Shown: one piece after another, positions 52,620-61,660 of the stretch
How the letters are laid out: the number at the start of each line of letters is the position of its first letter
How positions within the stretch are numbered: the stretch's first letter is position 1
Source: Adlercreutzia equolifaciens
GTDB lineage: Bacteria; Actinomycetota; Coriobacteriia; Coriobacteriales; Eggerthellaceae
Assembly: GCF_029076695.1 (NCBI RefSeq)
Contig: NZ_JARFIK010000002.1
Span: 744,001-808,000 of the forward strand
Direction of reading: 5' to 3'
DNA length: 64,000 nt
Position numbers and translations under genes: made by a program
Notes under the pieces: generated by a model
What the model was told of the DNA's origin: nothing
What the model saw: only the letters and a program-made list of their open reading frames with translations
Databases searched by the model: none

Positions 52620-52910
52620 GTGCCCACGACGACGAAAAAACGCCAGCGCAGCTGCATTGGATGCGGAGCCTCCCAGGAAAAGGGAACGCTCTGGCGCGTG
52701 GTGCGCTCGAAGGAGGACGGCGTGCAGTTCGACCCCTCCGGTCGTGTGGCGGGACGAGGCGCCTATGTGTGCTCGACCGCGTGTTTCGCCCAGGCGAGAA
52801 AGACAAGAAAGCTGGAGCGCGCTCTGCGCTGCCCGGTAACGGAAGATGATTACGAGCGCGTTGCTCGCGAGATTGCTCTCGCCGAGGCACCAGGAAAGAT
52901 TGAGGAGTGA
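52620..52910 (+). CDS. rnpM: YlxR-family RNA-binding protein (RNase P modulator RnpM)
   Basis: The 96-residue protein has CIGCGASQEKGTLWRVVR and the hallmark GRGAYVCSTACF, both typical of YlxR/DUF448. It lies between nusA and infB, the conserved position of the gene. The start is GTG; GAAGGAAG lies about 10 nt upstream. It ends 3 bp before infB. Confidence 0.9.
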   Translation: MPTTTKKRQRSCIGCGASQEKGTLWRVVRSKEDGVQFDPSGRVAGRGAYVCSTACFAQARKTRKLERALRCPVTEDDYERVAREIALAEAPGKIEE

Positions 52911-52913
52911 TAT

Positions 52914-55649
52914 ATGGCCAGCATGCGTGTACATGAGTTGGCGAAGGAATTCGATATGTCGAGCAAGGAGCTGCTCGACCGCATTCGCGATATGAAGATC
53001 GCGGCGAAGTCGCATGCCAGCGTGCTTGCCGACGCCGACGTCGAAACCATTCGCAAGAACATCGAGCCGGAAATTCGCGCCCGCGCCGGCGCCCTGGCTG
53101 CCGAAGAGGAAGCGGCCCTGAAGAAGGAGCAGGAAGAAGCCGCCCGCGCCAAGGCCGAGGAAGAGGCCGCTCGCCGTGCCGCCGTCGAGGCCGAGCTGGC
53201 CGAGCGCGAGGCTGCCCGCGCCCGCCGCGAGAGCGCCAAGGCCGAGGAAGAGGCCGCCCCGGCGCCGCGCAAGGCGCCCCAGGCCCCGTCGGCCTTCGCC
53301 AGCCTGGAGCAGCAGATTGCCGCCGAGAAGGAGCGCGTCGAGCGTGAGCGCGAAGAGGCTCGCGCCCGCGCCCGCGCCGAGAAGGCCGCGGCCGAGGTAG
53401 CCAAGAAGCGCGCGGTGGAGGAGGCCCTGCGCCAAGGCCACAAGAAGCACGGCAAGACGGCCGCTCCGGCCCCCGAGGCCCCCAAGGCGCCCGCTCCGGC
53501 GCCGGTCGGCCGTCCCAAGAACAACTTCGACTCGCTGCTTTCGCAGATCGAGGCCGAGAAGCAGCGCATGGAGGCCCAGCAGGCCGCTGCGGCCGAGGCC
53601 AAGAAGGCCGCCCGCGGCGCCGGCGGCAAGCGCGGCAAGAAGGGCAGCGCCCACCAGGTGGTGCCCGAGCTGGAAATGCAGGCCGCCACGGGCGATGATC
53701 GCTACGCCCAGATGGCCGTCCAGGCCGAGAAGCTGCAGCGCGACAAGGTGCTCGCCGAGGCCCGCGCTGCCGTCGAGGCCGCCAACACCCACGAGGGCGA
53801 GGGACGCCGCAAGAAGCGCAAGGAGAAGCGCGAGGCCGAGGCCCGCGAGCGCGCCGAGCTCGAGGCCATCGAGCGCGGTCTCGATCCGTCGCTCGTGCTG
53901 GACGATTCCGTGGTGGAAATTCCCCAGGGCGCCACGGTGGCGAAGTTCGCCGAGCTGTTGGGCGTGCAGCCCAACGAGGTCATCAAGCGTCTGTTCATGC
54001 TGGGCCAGGTGCTCACCCTTACCCAGTCCATGAACGACGAGACCATGGAGCTCATCGCCGACGACATGGGCCGCAAGGTGCGCGTGGTATCGCCCGAGGA
54101 GGAGTATGCCGTGGTGTACAACGACTCCGAGGACGACCTCAAGCCCCGTCCGCCCGTGGTTACCGTCATGGGCCACGTCGACCACGGCAAGACGTCGCTG
54201 CTCGACGCCATCCGCCACACCGGCGTGGTGGCCAGCGAGGCCGGCGGCATCACTCAGCACATCGGCGCTTCTGTGGTGAACATCGACGGTCGCCAGATTA
54301 CCTTCATCGATACCCCGGGTCACGAGGCCTTTACCGCCATGCGTGCCCGCGGTGCCCAGGTCACGGACGTTATCGTCCTGGTAGTGGCCGCCGACGACGG
54401 CGTCATGCCGCAGACCATCGAGGCCATCAACCATGCCAAGGCCGCCGAGGTGCCCATTGTGGTGGCGGTCAACAAGATCGACAAGCCGGGCGCCAACCCC
54501 GACCGCGTGCGCCAGGAGCTCACCGAGTACGGCGTCATCCCCGAGGAGTGGGGCGGCTCCAACATGTTCGTCGAGGTGTCGGCCAAGAAGAACCTGCACA
54601 TCGACGACCTGCTGGAAACCATCCTGCTGCAGGCCGACGTGCTGGAGCTTAAGGCCAACCCCGACGCCGAGGCCTCCGGCTTCGTCATTGAGGCCAACCT
54701 GGACAAGGGTCGCGGTCCTGTGGCCACGGTGCTTATCCAGCGCGGCACCCTGCACACTGGCGACGTGGTAGTGGCCGGTACCAGCTACGGCCGCGTGCGC
54801 GCCCTGGTGAACCCGCGCGGCGAGCACGTGTCCGAGGCCAAGCCCGCCGACCCGGTGGAGATTCTGGGCCTGAACTCGGTGCCCACCGCCGGCGACGAGT
54901 TCCGCGTCTTCGAGGACGAGCGCGACGCCCGCAAGCTGGCCGAGGAGCGTGCCCTGCGCGCCCGCCTGGCCGCCCAGGAAACCAAGAGCCACATGAGCCT
55001 GGACGACCTGTTCAGCCGCATCGAGGAAGGCAAGCAGACCGACCTGAACCTCATTGTGAAGGCCGACGTTCAGGGCTCCATCGAGGCTCTGCGCGACGCC
55101 TTCGAGAAGATGGACCAGTCCGAGGTGCGCATCAACATCGTGCACTCCGCCGTGGGCGGCATCACCGAGACCGACGTCACCCTGGCCGCCGCCTCCGACG
55201 CCATCATCATCGGCTTCAACGTGCGTCCCACGGGCAAGTCCCGCCAGCAGGCCGAGAAGGAGAAGGTGGACATTCGCCTGTACCGTGTTATCTACCAGGC
55301 CATCGAGGACATCAATGCCGCCCGTGTGGGCCTGCTGTCCCCCGATATCGTGGAAGAGGACACCGGTATCGCCGAGGTGCGCGAGACCTTCAAGGTGCCG
55401 AAGGTGGGCACCATTGCCGGCTGCTACATTGTGGAAGGCGAGATCAACCGCGACGACAAGGTGCGCATCGTGCGCGACGGCACGGTTATCTTCGAGGGCG
55501 TCATGGCCTCACTGCGCCGCTTCAAGGACGACGTGAAGACCGTGAAGCAGGGCTACGAGTGCGGTATCGGCATCGAGAAGTTCCAGGACCTGAAGGTGGG
55601 GGATACCATCGAGGGTTATCAGGTGAAGGAAGTCGAGCGCACCGAATAA
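52914..55649 (+). CDS. infB: Translation initiation factor IF-2
   Basis: The 911-residue GTPase begins with the IF2-N motif ([20 protein letters not shown]), followed by a long charged Ala/Glu/Lys/Arg-rich region (to about residue 370). The G domain has [12 protein letters not shown] (near 418), DTPGHEAF and NKIDKPGA, then domains II-IV. It brings initiator tRNA to the 30S subunit. The ATG follows the ylxR stop by 3 bp. A large cruciform repeat begins 15 bp after its stop. Confidence 0.97.
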   Translation: MASMRVHELAKEFDMSSKELLDRIRDMKIAAKSHASVLADADVETIRKNIEPEIRARAGALAAEEEAALKKEQEEAARAKAEEEAARRAAVEAELAEREAARARRESAKAEEEAAPAPRKAPQAPSAFASLEQQIAAEKERVEREREEARARARAEKAAAEVAKKRAVEEALRQGHKKHGKTAAPAPEAPKAPAPAPVGRPKNNFDSLLSQIEAEKQRMEAQQAAAAEAKKAARGAGGKRGKKGSAHQVVPELEMQAATGDDRYAQMAVQAEKLQRDKVLAEARAAVEAANTHEGEGRRKKRKEKREAEARERAELEAIERGLDPSLVLDDSVVEIPQGATVAKFAELLGVQPNEVIKRLFMLGQVLTLTQSMNDETMELIADDMGRKVRVVSPEEEYAVVYNDSEDDLKPRPPVVTVMGHVDHGKTSLLDAIRHTGVVASEAGGITQHIGASVVNIDGRQITFIDTPGHEAFTAMRARGAQVTDVIVLVVAADDGVMPQTIEAINHAKAAEVPIVVAVNKIDKPGANPDRVRQELTEYGVIPEEWGGSNMFVEVSAKKNLHIDDLLETILLQADVLELKANPDAEASGFVIEANLDKGRGPVATVLIQRGTLHTGDVVVAGTSYGRVRALVNPRGEHVSEAKPADPVEILGLNSVPTAGDEFRVFEDERDARKLAEERALRARLAAQETKSHMSLDDLFSRIEEGKQTDLNLIVKADVQGSIEALRDAFEKMDQSEVRINIVHSAVGGITETDVTLAAASDAIIIGFNVRPTGKSRQQAEKEKVDIRLYRVIYQAIEDINAARVGLLSPDIVEEDTGIAEVRETFKVPKVGTIAGCYIVEGEINRDDKVRIVRDGTVIFEGVMASLRRFKDDVKTVKQGYECGIGIEKFQDLKVGDTIEGYQVKEVERTE

Positions 55650-55663
55650 ATCTCGCTCGTTCG

Positions 55664-55779
55664 CTGCCGGCCAGGGGTATACCTCCGTGCTCAAACAGTC
55701 CTCGCTCGGCAGAACAGCCCACTGGGCTGTTCTGTTCGCTGCGGAACCTGCGCGCGGAGGCACACCCCCTGTCCGGCAG
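55664..55779. repeat. Covarying cruciform element, copy E4
   Basis: Outer arms of about 25 bp (CTGCCGGCCAGGGGTATACC from 55664, and GCACACCCCCTGTCCGGCAG ending 55779) pair with few mismatches. The inner hairpin AGAACAGCCCA / TGGGCTGTTCT is at 55711-55733. The conserved TGCTCAAACAGTCCTCGCTCGG lies between in part. It starts 15 bp after infB and may terminate or stabilise its transcript. Confidence 0.82.
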
Positions 55780-55899
55780 CTGCATTTCCAGCACCGCAAG
55801 GTTTCCAGTTTTGTGACGTAATTCACTCGGCGTACTTGCTGGTCATTTCTTATTTATACTTTGAAGCATCCTATAAGTCTCAATTGAGGAGATGGCATT

Positions 55900-56289
55900 A
55901 TGAAACAGAGTGCTTCCAACCGTAAGGTGAACGAGCAGGCCCGCGAGGTTATTGCCAGCATTCTTCTGTTCGACGTGTCCGACCCGCGCTTGCATATGGT
56001 TACCATCACCGGGTGCGAGGTAAGCTACGACCGCTCCGTGTGCAACGTGTACTACACCGTTGATCCCGACCGCTATGCCGACGTGCAGGCTGCCTTCGAG
56101 GCTGCTGCGGGTCATATCCGCTCGCTCATGGCCAAGAAGCTCTCGTGGCGCGTTGCTCCCGAGCTGCGCTTCTTCGTCGATAAGTCGGTGGACCAGGCCG
56201 AGGCTATCAACTACGCCCTTAACACCGAGCGCGAGCATTTGGAGAGCAAGATCGTCGACGACACCATTGGCGAGGATCGGGAGTATTAA
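55900..56289 (+). CDS. rbfA: Ribosome-binding factor A
   Basis: The 129-residue KH-like 16S processing factor shows RKVNEQAREVIASILLFDVSDPRL, followed by VTITGCEVSYDRSVCNVYY and WRVAPELRFFVDKSVDQAE. GAGGAG precedes the ATG. TATACT at 55855-55860 could be a separate -10 box, since the cruciform E4 lies between infB and this gene. The next gene begins 3 bp after the stop. Confidence 0.95.
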   Translation: MKQSASNRKVNEQAREVIASILLFDVSDPRLHMVTITGCEVSYDRSVCNVYYTVDPDRYADVQAAFEAAAGHIRSLMAKKLSWRVAPELRFFVDKSVDQAEAINYALNTEREHLESKIVDDTIGEDREY

Positions 56290-56292
56290 TCT

Positions 56293-57300
56293 ATGGCGGT
56301 AACCCCTCAGACGAACACCACCCTGGAAGAAATTGCCCAACAGCTACTGGTGCACGATAACTATGTTATCTGCGGTCATGTGAGTCCCGACGGCGATTGC
56401 CTGGGCTCGCAGCTGGCCTTAGCTTGGGCCCTGCGGCAGTGCGGCAAGCAGGTGACGGGCGTTTTGGCGCGCAACGAGCCCATCGATGGCACGCTGGCGT
56501 TTCTGCCGGGAAGCCAAGAGCTGGTGCCGGCGGTTTCGTTTGAAGGGCCCTGCGACAGCTTTATTGCCGTCGATGTTCCTACGCCCGAACGATTGGGCGA
56601 CGGCGCACGGCTCCAGGAACAGGCGGCCTTTACCGTTACCATCGATCACCATGCGGTGCCCCAAGCCATGAGCCAGCTCAGCTATACCGATCCCGACGTG
56701 GCCTCTACCACCATGCTGATATGGCAGCTGGCGGCGCTTCTGGGCTGCGATCGTGATAAGCTTATCGCCACCTGCGCTTACACCGGACTTATGACCGACA
56801 CGGGGCGCTTCCAGTACCAGAATGCCGACGGGGCTGCCTTTACGGCCGGTGCCGAAATGGTGGCTGCCGGCGCCGAGCCCTCGATTATCTCGCGCAACTT
56901 CTACCAGAATCGCTCTCGGGCCTCGGTGGCCCTGGAGGCGGTGGCCATCGATCATATGGCTTTCTCACCTGATGGCCGCGCGGTTATGTCGTGGCTCTCG
57001 CTGGAAGACTTTGCCCGCTGCGGCGCGGTGAAGTCCGACGCCGAGCCCCTCATCGACGTGCTGCGCTCGGTAGCGGGCGTGTCAGTGGCATGCATGCTGC
57101 GCGAGCAACCCACTGAGGTGCGCGGCAGCTTCCGTGCCAAGGACGACACCGACGTGGCCGCCTTGGCGGCGCAGTTCGGCGGGGGAGGCCATCGCGCTGC
57201 CGCGGGCTTCACCATTCATAAGCCGCTGCCCCAGGCCGTGGCCGCCGTGGCTCAGCTTTTGGGCATCCCGTGTCCTGTGGTGGCGGAGGAGCGCCTGTGA
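56293..57300 (+). CDS. nrnA: DHH-DHHA1 phosphoesterase, NrnA type (nanoRNase / pAp phosphatase)
   Basis: The 335-residue protein has the DHH motifs GHVSPDGDCLGSQ, VDVPTPERLG and TIDHHAVP, then MTDTGRFQYQNAD, and the DHHA1 signature GGGGHRAAAGF. NrnA-type enzymes degrade very short RNA oligonucleotides and dephosphorylate pAp. The position between rbfA and truB is common in Gram-positive bacteria. The truB start overlaps its stop (GTGA). Confidence 0.9.
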   Translation: MAVTPQTNTTLEEIAQQLLVHDNYVICGHVSPDGDCLGSQLALAWALRQCGKQVTGVLARNEPIDGTLAFLPGSQELVPAVSFEGPCDSFIAVDVPTPERLGDGARLQEQAAFTVTIDHHAVPQAMSQLSYTDPDVASTTMLIWQLAALLGCDRDKLIATCAYTGLMTDTGRFQYQNADGAAFTAGAEMVAAGAEPSIISRNFYQNRSRASVALEAVAIDHMAFSPDGRAVMSWLSLEDFARCGAVKSDAEPLIDVLRSVAGVSVACMLREQPTEVRGSFRAKDDTDVAALAAQFGGGGHRAAAGFTIHKPLPQAVAAVAQLLGIPCPVVAEERL

Positions 57301-58313
57301 AGCGCGGTACCACGGATCTCTGTCTCATGGTGGCGGTGGACAAGCCCTCGGGCATGACCTCCCACGACGTGGTCAATCGCTGTCGGCGCATCTTCGGCGA
57401 GCGCCGCGTGGGCCATACGGGCACGCTCGATCCCTTGGCCTCGGGCGTGCTGCCCATCTGCATTGGGCCGGCCACGCGTCTCGACAACTATCTGACGGGG
57501 CACGATAAGTCCTACATCGTGTCCGTTGTCTTCGGGGCTGCCACCGATACCGATGACTGCGAAGGGCGCATCATCCGCACGGGCGATGTGCCCGATGAGG
57601 TCTTCGACCCTTTCTTCGCCAGCACCTTCTTGGCTAGCCTGGTAGGGAAGTCCAAGCAGTTGCCGCCGGCCTATTCCGCCATCAAGGTGGACGGTGTGAA
57701 GGCCTACGACGCTGCTCGCAAGGGACGCATCATCAACTTGGAACCGCGGGACATCGAGGTGTACGCGGCCGAGCTTTTGGGCATCTACGGGGCCGATGGC
57801 ACCGAGCCGGCCCGTTGGGACATCGGGTTTTCCGTCTCAAAGGGCACCTATATTCGGGCGTTGGCCCGCGATATCGGCAACGCCTTGGGCTGCCCGGCCC
57901 ATGTGGGGGCGCTCCGTCGCACCAAGGCCGGCTTTATCGGCTTGGACGACTGCGTGAGCCTGGAGACGCTCGAGGAAATTGGGGAGCGCGCGGCCCTGGA
58001 TCCGCTGCGCGCCCTGGGCCTGCGCTTTGTCTACGTGAACCAGAGCCAAGCCGAGCGCGTGTCTCACGGCAATGCGCTCCCGGCCTCCGAGCTTACCCTG
58101 TGCGAGCGGTCCTTCGGCGCCCTGGCCGATGAGATCTGCGCCTGCACCTCGGGGGTGCGCGAGAGTTGCGCCCCGTGGGAGGATGGCGAAATCGTCGCTT
58201 TGGTGTACGATAATCGCATCATTGCGCTGTACCAATATCAGCAGGACAAGGCCTTGTGCGTGTCCCGCTGCGTGTTTCCGAGAGGAGTAGCTCGTGGCTA
58301 CGGTGATCTCTAG
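57297..58313 (+). CDS. truB: tRNA pseudouridine(55) synthase
   Basis: The 338-residue enzyme has GHTGTLDPLASGVL with the catalytic Asp45, the VFGAATDTDDCEG loop, QLPPAYSAIKVDG and KGTYIRALARDIG. It modifies U55 in tRNA. The GTG start at 57297 overlaps the nrnA stop and is preceded by GGAGGAG. The C-terminal 80 residues are longer and less conserved, as in other actinobacterial homologues. The ribF start lies inside its last 20 bp. Confidence 0.94.
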   Translation: MKRGTTDLCLMVAVDKPSGMTSHDVVNRCRRIFGERRVGHTGTLDPLASGVLPICIGPATRLDNYLTGHDKSYIVSVVFGAATDTDDCEGRIIRTGDVPDEVFDPFFASTFLASLVGKSKQLPPAYSAIKVDGVKAYDAARKGRIINLEPRDIEVYAAELLGIYGADGTEPARWDIGFSVSKGTYIRALARDIGNALGCPAHVGALRRTKAGFIGLDDCVSLETLEEIGERAALDPLRALGLRFVYVNQSQAERVSHGNALPASELTLCERSFGALADEICACTSGVRESCAPWEDGEIVALVYDNRIIALYQYQQDKALCVSRCVFPRGVARGYGDL

Positions 58314-59220
58314 GGCCGATGAGGCCTTCGACGGCAAAGTGCTCGACGGGGCCGCGGTGGCCTTCGGTGTCTTCGATGGCGTGCACGAGGGTCATCGCTT
58401 CATCATCGGCGAAGCGGTCAATGCCGCTCGCGAGCAGGGACGCCCCAGCGCCGTCATCACGTTCGATATCGATCCTGACGAGCTGTTCCGACCCGATCGC
58501 CTGAAGAAGCTTATGACCAATGAGGCGCGCATTGCCAAGCTGGCCGAGCAGGATGTGGATGCCGTGGTGGTGCTGCCGTTCTCGCGGGAGTTTGCCGCCC
58601 AAAGTCCCGATGCGTTCTTGGAGCGCTGCTTCGGAGGCGGCGTGCCCTCGTCCATCCATATTGGCTCGGACTTTCATTTCGGCGCGCGCGCCATGGGCAA
58701 CGTCGAGGATCTGCGCTCCTGGGGCGAGCGTTTCGGCATGGCCGTGCACGGCCACGAGTTGGTAGCCGAGGGCGGCGTGCCCGTCACGTCCACCCGTATT
58801 CGCGGGCTTTTGCAAGAGGGCAAAGTGCGCGAGGCTGCGGAGTTGCTGGGGCGCCCCTATGCGCTGTCGGGCACCGTGCGCCCGGGCCGCGGTGAAGGTC
58901 ACGATTTCGGATTCGCCACGGCGAACCTCGAGGTAGAGCCCATGCTGTTAGCCATCGGCGAGGGCGTCTACGCCTGCTATGCCACGGTGGAGGGCGCGCG
59001 CTACAAGGCCGCCGTAAACATCGGTGTGCCCGCAACCTTCGCCGATCGCTCCCAGTGCAACGTCGAGGTTCATATTCTTGACTTTGACCAGGATATTTAT
59101 GGGCAGCCCATTGAAGTGGAGTTCATCGAATGGCTGCGCCCCATGCGCGCTTTCGACTCCACTGAGGAGCTCATCGCCACGGTGATGGGCAATATCCAGT
59201 GGGCGAGGGACAACCTGTAA
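58294..59220 (+). CDS. ribF: Bifunctional riboflavin kinase/FAD synthetase
   Basis: The 308-residue protein has the N-terminal adenylyltransferase motif GVFDGVHEGHRFII, HIGSDFHFGARAMG, TSTRIRGLL, and the C-terminal kinase part with PYALSGTVRPGRGEGHDFGF and NIGVPATF. It makes FMN and FAD, cofactors used heavily by the dehydrogenases and Etf proteins in this window. The GTG start has AGAGGAG 8 nt upstream and overlaps truB by 20 bp. Confidence 0.95.
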   Translation: MATVISRADEAFDGKVLDGAAVAFGVFDGVHEGHRFIIGEAVNAAREQGRPSAVITFDIDPDELFRPDRLKKLMTNEARIAKLAEQDVDAVVVLPFSREFAAQSPDAFLERCFGGGVPSSIHIGSDFHFGARAMGNVEDLRSWGERFGMAVHGHELVAEGGVPVTSTRIRGLLQEGKVREAAELLGRPYALSGTVRPGRGEGHDFGFATANLEVEPMLLAIGEGVYACYATVEGARYKAAVNIGVPATFADRSQCNVEVHILDFDQDIYGQPIEVEFIEWLRPMRAFDSTEELIATVMGNIQWARDNL

Positions 59221-59236
59221 CAGCGCCCTGCAACGA

Positions 59237-59261
59237 GAGAGCCGCCTGCGGGGCGGCTCTC
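59237..59261. terminator. Bidirectional terminator
   Basis: Stem GAGAGCCGCC / GGCGGCTCTC with loop TGCGG lies between the convergent ribF and sulfatase genes. Confidence 0.8.
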
Positions 59262-59273
59262 GTGTGTTCGGGC

Positions 59274-61208
59274 TTACTCCTCCTTGTAGGGCGAGTTCTT
59301 GCGGAAGAGGTCGTCGTATTGGACGATGGCATAGTCGTCGAGGGCCTCTTGGGCCGCCTCCTGCTCGGGGGTGGAAATTTCCTCCTCGAACCAGTGCCAC
59401 GTGCCCGTCGTGTCCTGGTAGCCGTTAAGGTTCACAGCGGGCAGGGTCTCGCGCAGGTGCTTCAGGTACTTTTGGTGCACCGTGCCGGGAAGGCCGGTGG
59501 CTTCCACCAGCATGGCGCCCAGATAGTTGAGGCTCGTGACGGTATCGGTGCCGATCTTTTCCAGCTCAAGAGGGGAGTCCTCGGCGCGGGCAGCGGCGTT
59601 GGCCCAGATGAAATAGGGCGTGTGATAGCGCGCCTGCACCTCTTCGATGGTGGCGTCGTCGACGGATTTGTCGTAGGTCTCCTCGAAGAGCCAGTCGGCG
59701 AACCCAGGCTGGTGATCGCCGAAGAACACCACGATGGTGGGCTCGTCGCGCTGGTTCAGTTCGTCGATGAGCCAGCGCAGATCCTCGTCGGACTGGTGCA
59801 TGGCAGCCAAGAACTCGTCGATCTCAGGGTTGTCCACGGCGTCGGAGTCCAGATGCACCTGATCCTCCTCGGGCACTAGGCCCGTGTCGTAGCCGCCGTG
59901 GTTCTGGATGGTCACGTCGAACACGAACTGCGGACCGTCGCCGGCGTCGATTTTCTCCAGGACGCGCTCGTAGGTGGCCTTGTCGGTGACCAGATCGCGG
60001 AAGGTGTCGGCGTCTTCCATGGTGGTGATGTCGTCGAAGCTGTCGAAGCCCAGCTGCTCGTAGATGCGGTCGCGGCGCCAATTGCTGGCCTCGGCGGGAT
60101 GGATGGCGTGGGTGTCGTAGCCCAGGCGGTCGAAGTAGGCGGCCAGGTTCTCGGTGCCGTCCAGGTCATAGAGCACATAGGGGTACACACCGCCCCCCAT
60201 GTTGCCCATGGACGAGCCGGTCAAAAACTCGAACTCGCTGTTGCAGGTGCCGCCGCCCATGGCCGACACGTACAAATCGCCGGCCACCAGGGAGTCGGCC
60301 TGCACCTCTTTGAAGTAGGCGGGCTGGGCGTTGCTGCCCTCCAGGCCCGGATAGCTGGACAGATCCGAGAACGTTTCGTTCATGATGGCAATGACGTTGG
60401 GGAAATCTGCCGTGTCCGGTGCGGCGCTTTTCGAGCCGCCCTTGGCGGCCAGAGCCGAAGAGGCGCTTTGGTGCGCCGAGGACTCAAAGGGCTCCAACAC
60501 ATGGGACAACACCTCGTCGGAGAAGCCTTCGGGCTCGGCCGGGGTCAACTCCTGGGCACGCGAGAGGAAGCAGAGCAGCGTGCCCTGGGAACCGTAGGAG
60601 CCGCGCACGTCCCAGACGTCCACGGTGACGTTGAACTCGTTCTTTATGTCGGTGCTCTGGTACTTGATGGCGCAGAACGCAATGAGCAGGGCCGCGGCGA
60701 CACAGTTGACGATAACGTCCCACTGGGTAATGCGCCGTGCCGGACACCACAGGCGCAGGGCCACACAGAAGGCGGCGAAGGCGAGCAAGCAGCTCACAAG
60801 GCGCGGCGTCAGGAACAAGGTGTAACCCCCAGCCACGGAGGCGGCCGTACTTAAGGCGAAGAGATCGGCGGGAAGGATGGGCTGCCCCTTGAACGTGATG
60901 ATGTAGAAGTTGGCCGCGCCGATGAACAGGCAGAGCGCCACGAAGACTGCGAGCGAGGCGCGCGTGCGCTGGCCGATCAGGAAGATAACGCCGCCCAGCA
61001 GGGCTACAATGGCCAGGTTGGCAGCCACGTAGTTGGGGGCGATGCCGGTAATGGTATCGTTCCAGGGTAGTTCGATAAGCAGCCATCCCAGCACCACGGC
61101 GATGGCGAAGAAGGCCACGCGCAGAAGCGTGGCGGAGGTTGAGCCCGCGGCTGAAGCGGCGTTGGGCGCCGGGGTCGCGGAGCCTTTTCCTTTGCTGACG
61201 ATATTCAT
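59274..61208 (-). CDS. LtaS-like membrane sulfatase-family enzyme
   Basis: The 644-residue protein has five hydrophobic helices in its first 220 residues and an extracellular alkaline-phosphatase/sulfatase domain. Visible site motifs are NVIAIMNETFSDLS, GGGTCNSEFEFLTG (the Thr corresponds to the LtaS nucleophile region) and FFGDHQPGF. LtaS-type enzymes transfer glycerol-phosphate from lipids to cell-surface polymers. The acidic C-terminal tail is long. The ATG at 61208 has AAAGGA 11 nt upstream. A 452-bp gap with no other recognisable gene separates it from uvrC. Exact polymer and donor are unknown. Confidence 0.83.
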   Translation of the reverse strand: MNIVSKGKGSATPAPNAASAAGSTSATLLRVAFFAIAVVLGWLLIELPWNDTITGIAPNYVAANLAIVALLGGVIFLIGQRTRASLAVFVALCLFIGAANFYIITFKGQPILPADLFALSTAASVAGGYTLFLTPRLVSCLLAFAAFCVALRLWCPARRITQWDVIVNCVAAALLIAFCAIKYQSTDIKNEFNVTVDVWDVRGSYGSQGTLLCFLSRAQELTPAEPEGFSDEVLSHVLEPFESSAHQSASSALAAKGGSKSAAPDTADFPNVIAIMNETFSDLSSYPGLEGSNAQPAYFKEVQADSLVAGDLYVSAMGGGTCNSEFEFLTGSSMGNMGGGVYPYVLYDLDGTENLAAYFDRLGYDTHAIHPAEASNWRRDRIYEQLGFDSFDDITTMEDADTFRDLVTDKATYERVLEKIDAGDGPQFVFDVTIQNHGGYDTGLVPEEDQVHLDSDAVDNPEIDEFLAAMHQSDEDLRWLIDELNQRDEPTIVVFFGDHQPGFADWLFEETYDKSVDDATIEEVQARYHTPYFIWANAAARAEDSPLELEKIGTDTVTSLNYLGAMLVEATGLPGTVHQKYLKHLRETLPAVNLNGYQDTTGTWHWFEEEISTPEQEAAQEALDDYAIVQYDDLFRKNSPYKEE

Positions 61209-61648
61209 GAATGCAGTAGTCCTTTGGTAACGCAAGGGCGCAGAGCCTCGACGGTGTCGAATCTTCCCCCCTGAGAAAGTTTTATTGCAGACAGCTAAAG
61301 TATCATGAGGCGGCTTTCTATGCCTCGAACTCGCAAAAACTCCCTGTATTGCCTTTGTTTCTGTGGCATCTGCGCGGCTGAGCACGGTTTTAGGTTCGAT
61401 TTTCTGGAAACCAAGGAAAGGGGGTCGCTTTTTTCGATCTGTTAGCAGGGGGAAGCCTCTTGGATGGCTCGGCGGCTGCTATTTCGTCCAGTCTCCAGCA
61501 CAAGGCAAGCAAAACTCCTGGTGAAATCTTGCGAAGCAAACGCAAGGGGGGAGCGCTGGCCGGTGGCAAGCGGATTGCTGCTAACAGAACGCAAATTCGC
61601 GACCGTCTCGGGGCTTCTGGATATTTCGAAGAGGGGCGCGAAGGCGGG

Positions 61649-61654
61649 TATACT
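61649..61654 (+). promoter_or_regulatory. -10 box implying a leaderless uvrC mRNA
   Basis: TATACTGGCACTATGAACA places TATACT 6 nt before the uvrC ATG, and no Shine-Dalgarno sequence is present. A convincing -35 box is not seen. Confidence 0.55.
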
Positions 61655-61660
61655 GGCACT

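Noticed and set aside
52374-55145. Minus-strand open frame of 923 codons over infB
   Set aside because: Antisense to infB; its low-complexity Leu/Gly/His composition mirrors the Ala/Glu/Arg-rich IF-2 linker.
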